Assembly (NCBI GenBank): GCA_038373885.1
Contig: JAWZYV010012518.1
Coordinates: 62,001 to 126,000, forward strand
Source of the DNA: Cheiracanthium punctorium
Taxonomy: Eukaryota; Arthropoda; Arachnida; Araneae; Cheiracanthiidae
Direction: 5' to 3'
Length of the DNA stretch: 64,000 nt
Of the stretch, positions 63,924 to 64,000 are shown one piece after another (the first letter of the stretch is position 1; every line of letters begins with the position of its first letter). Position numbers and translations under genes: made by a program. Below the pieces are notes generated by a model, which worked only from the letters and a program-made list of their open reading frames with translations, was not told the origin of the DNA and did not search any database.

Positions 63924-64000
63924 TAGTTTCCGAACATGTACCATGTAAGGAAAGTATTGTAATCATTAAAAAATTCGACTTCGAGATTTTGGTGTTTTTA
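63924..64000 (+). mobile_element. Hairpin-start repeat family, cut by the window end
   Basis: agtttccgaacatgtaccat and gaaagtattgtaatcat match the first 75 bp of the 7,188 element closely. As at 7,188, it lies close to a piggyBac-like MITE. Confidence 0.75.

Overview
The window is nuclear DNA of an invertebrate animal, most likely an arachnid such as a spider. This rests on the AT-rich composition, an intron-bearing invertebrate-type gene, tRNA-derived SINEs and a dense mix of DNA transposons. The species is inferred from general character, not proven. There are no bacterial features, operons or CRISPR arrays. Nearly all of the 64 kb is transposon-derived or simple repeat; only two pieces look like host genes, both on the minus strand.

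Host genes. (1) 13,628-13,742 is the first coding exon of an Amt-type ammonium transporter: 38 codons followed by a good GT donor. The rest of the gene must lie to the left, and no further exon was found in the 13.6 kb available. (2) 52,018-56,685 is one uninterrupted 1,555-codon reading frame for a protein with an N-terminal FHA phosphopeptide-binding domain, a long serine-rich charged linker and a C-terminal senataxin/Sen1-like superfamily 1 helicase with several substituted motif residues. A 101-bp minisatellite runs into its last codons and GTCTCG-rich transposon-like repeats lie at its 5' end. A small 105-codon frame with an internal 43-residue duplication (21,242-21,559, minus) is an unproven third candidate.

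Layout. 1-9.2 kb: 91-bp minisatellite, several copies of a foldback piggyBac-like MITE with TTAA targets, a mariner-like inverted-repeat element and a SINE. 9.5-12 kb: a Helitron interrupted by a hAT element, then a decayed non-LTR endonuclease. 12.8-17 kb: SINE fragment, ammonium transporter exon and about 3 kb of very AT-rich DNA. 17-25 kb: divergent repeats, more piggyBac-like MITEs, a minisatellite and a Helitron built round eight 155-bp repeats. 25-37 kb: nested pogo, mariner, hAT, P-like and piggyBac-like elements, some with transposase relics. 38.7-41 kb: a 161-bp satellite with higher-order structure. 41.3-43 kb: Helitron helicase relic. 45.2-50.3 kb: a recently inserted but internally deleted Ty3/gypsy LTR retrotransposon. 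50.7-56.9 kb: SINE, 92-bp palindrome, 101-bp minisatellite and the FHA-helicase gene. 57-64 kb: SINE inside a MITE, Helitron ends, a deleted mariner with a transposase fragment, a second copy of the 9.5-kb Helitron that preserves the empty hAT site, and two more foldback MITEs.

The genes do not form a pathway. The strongest leads are the divergent single-exon FHA-helicase and its flanking repeats, the hidden ammonium transporter exon, and several datable nested insertions. All assignments were made by eye from motifs and repeat structure; no alignment or database search was run.
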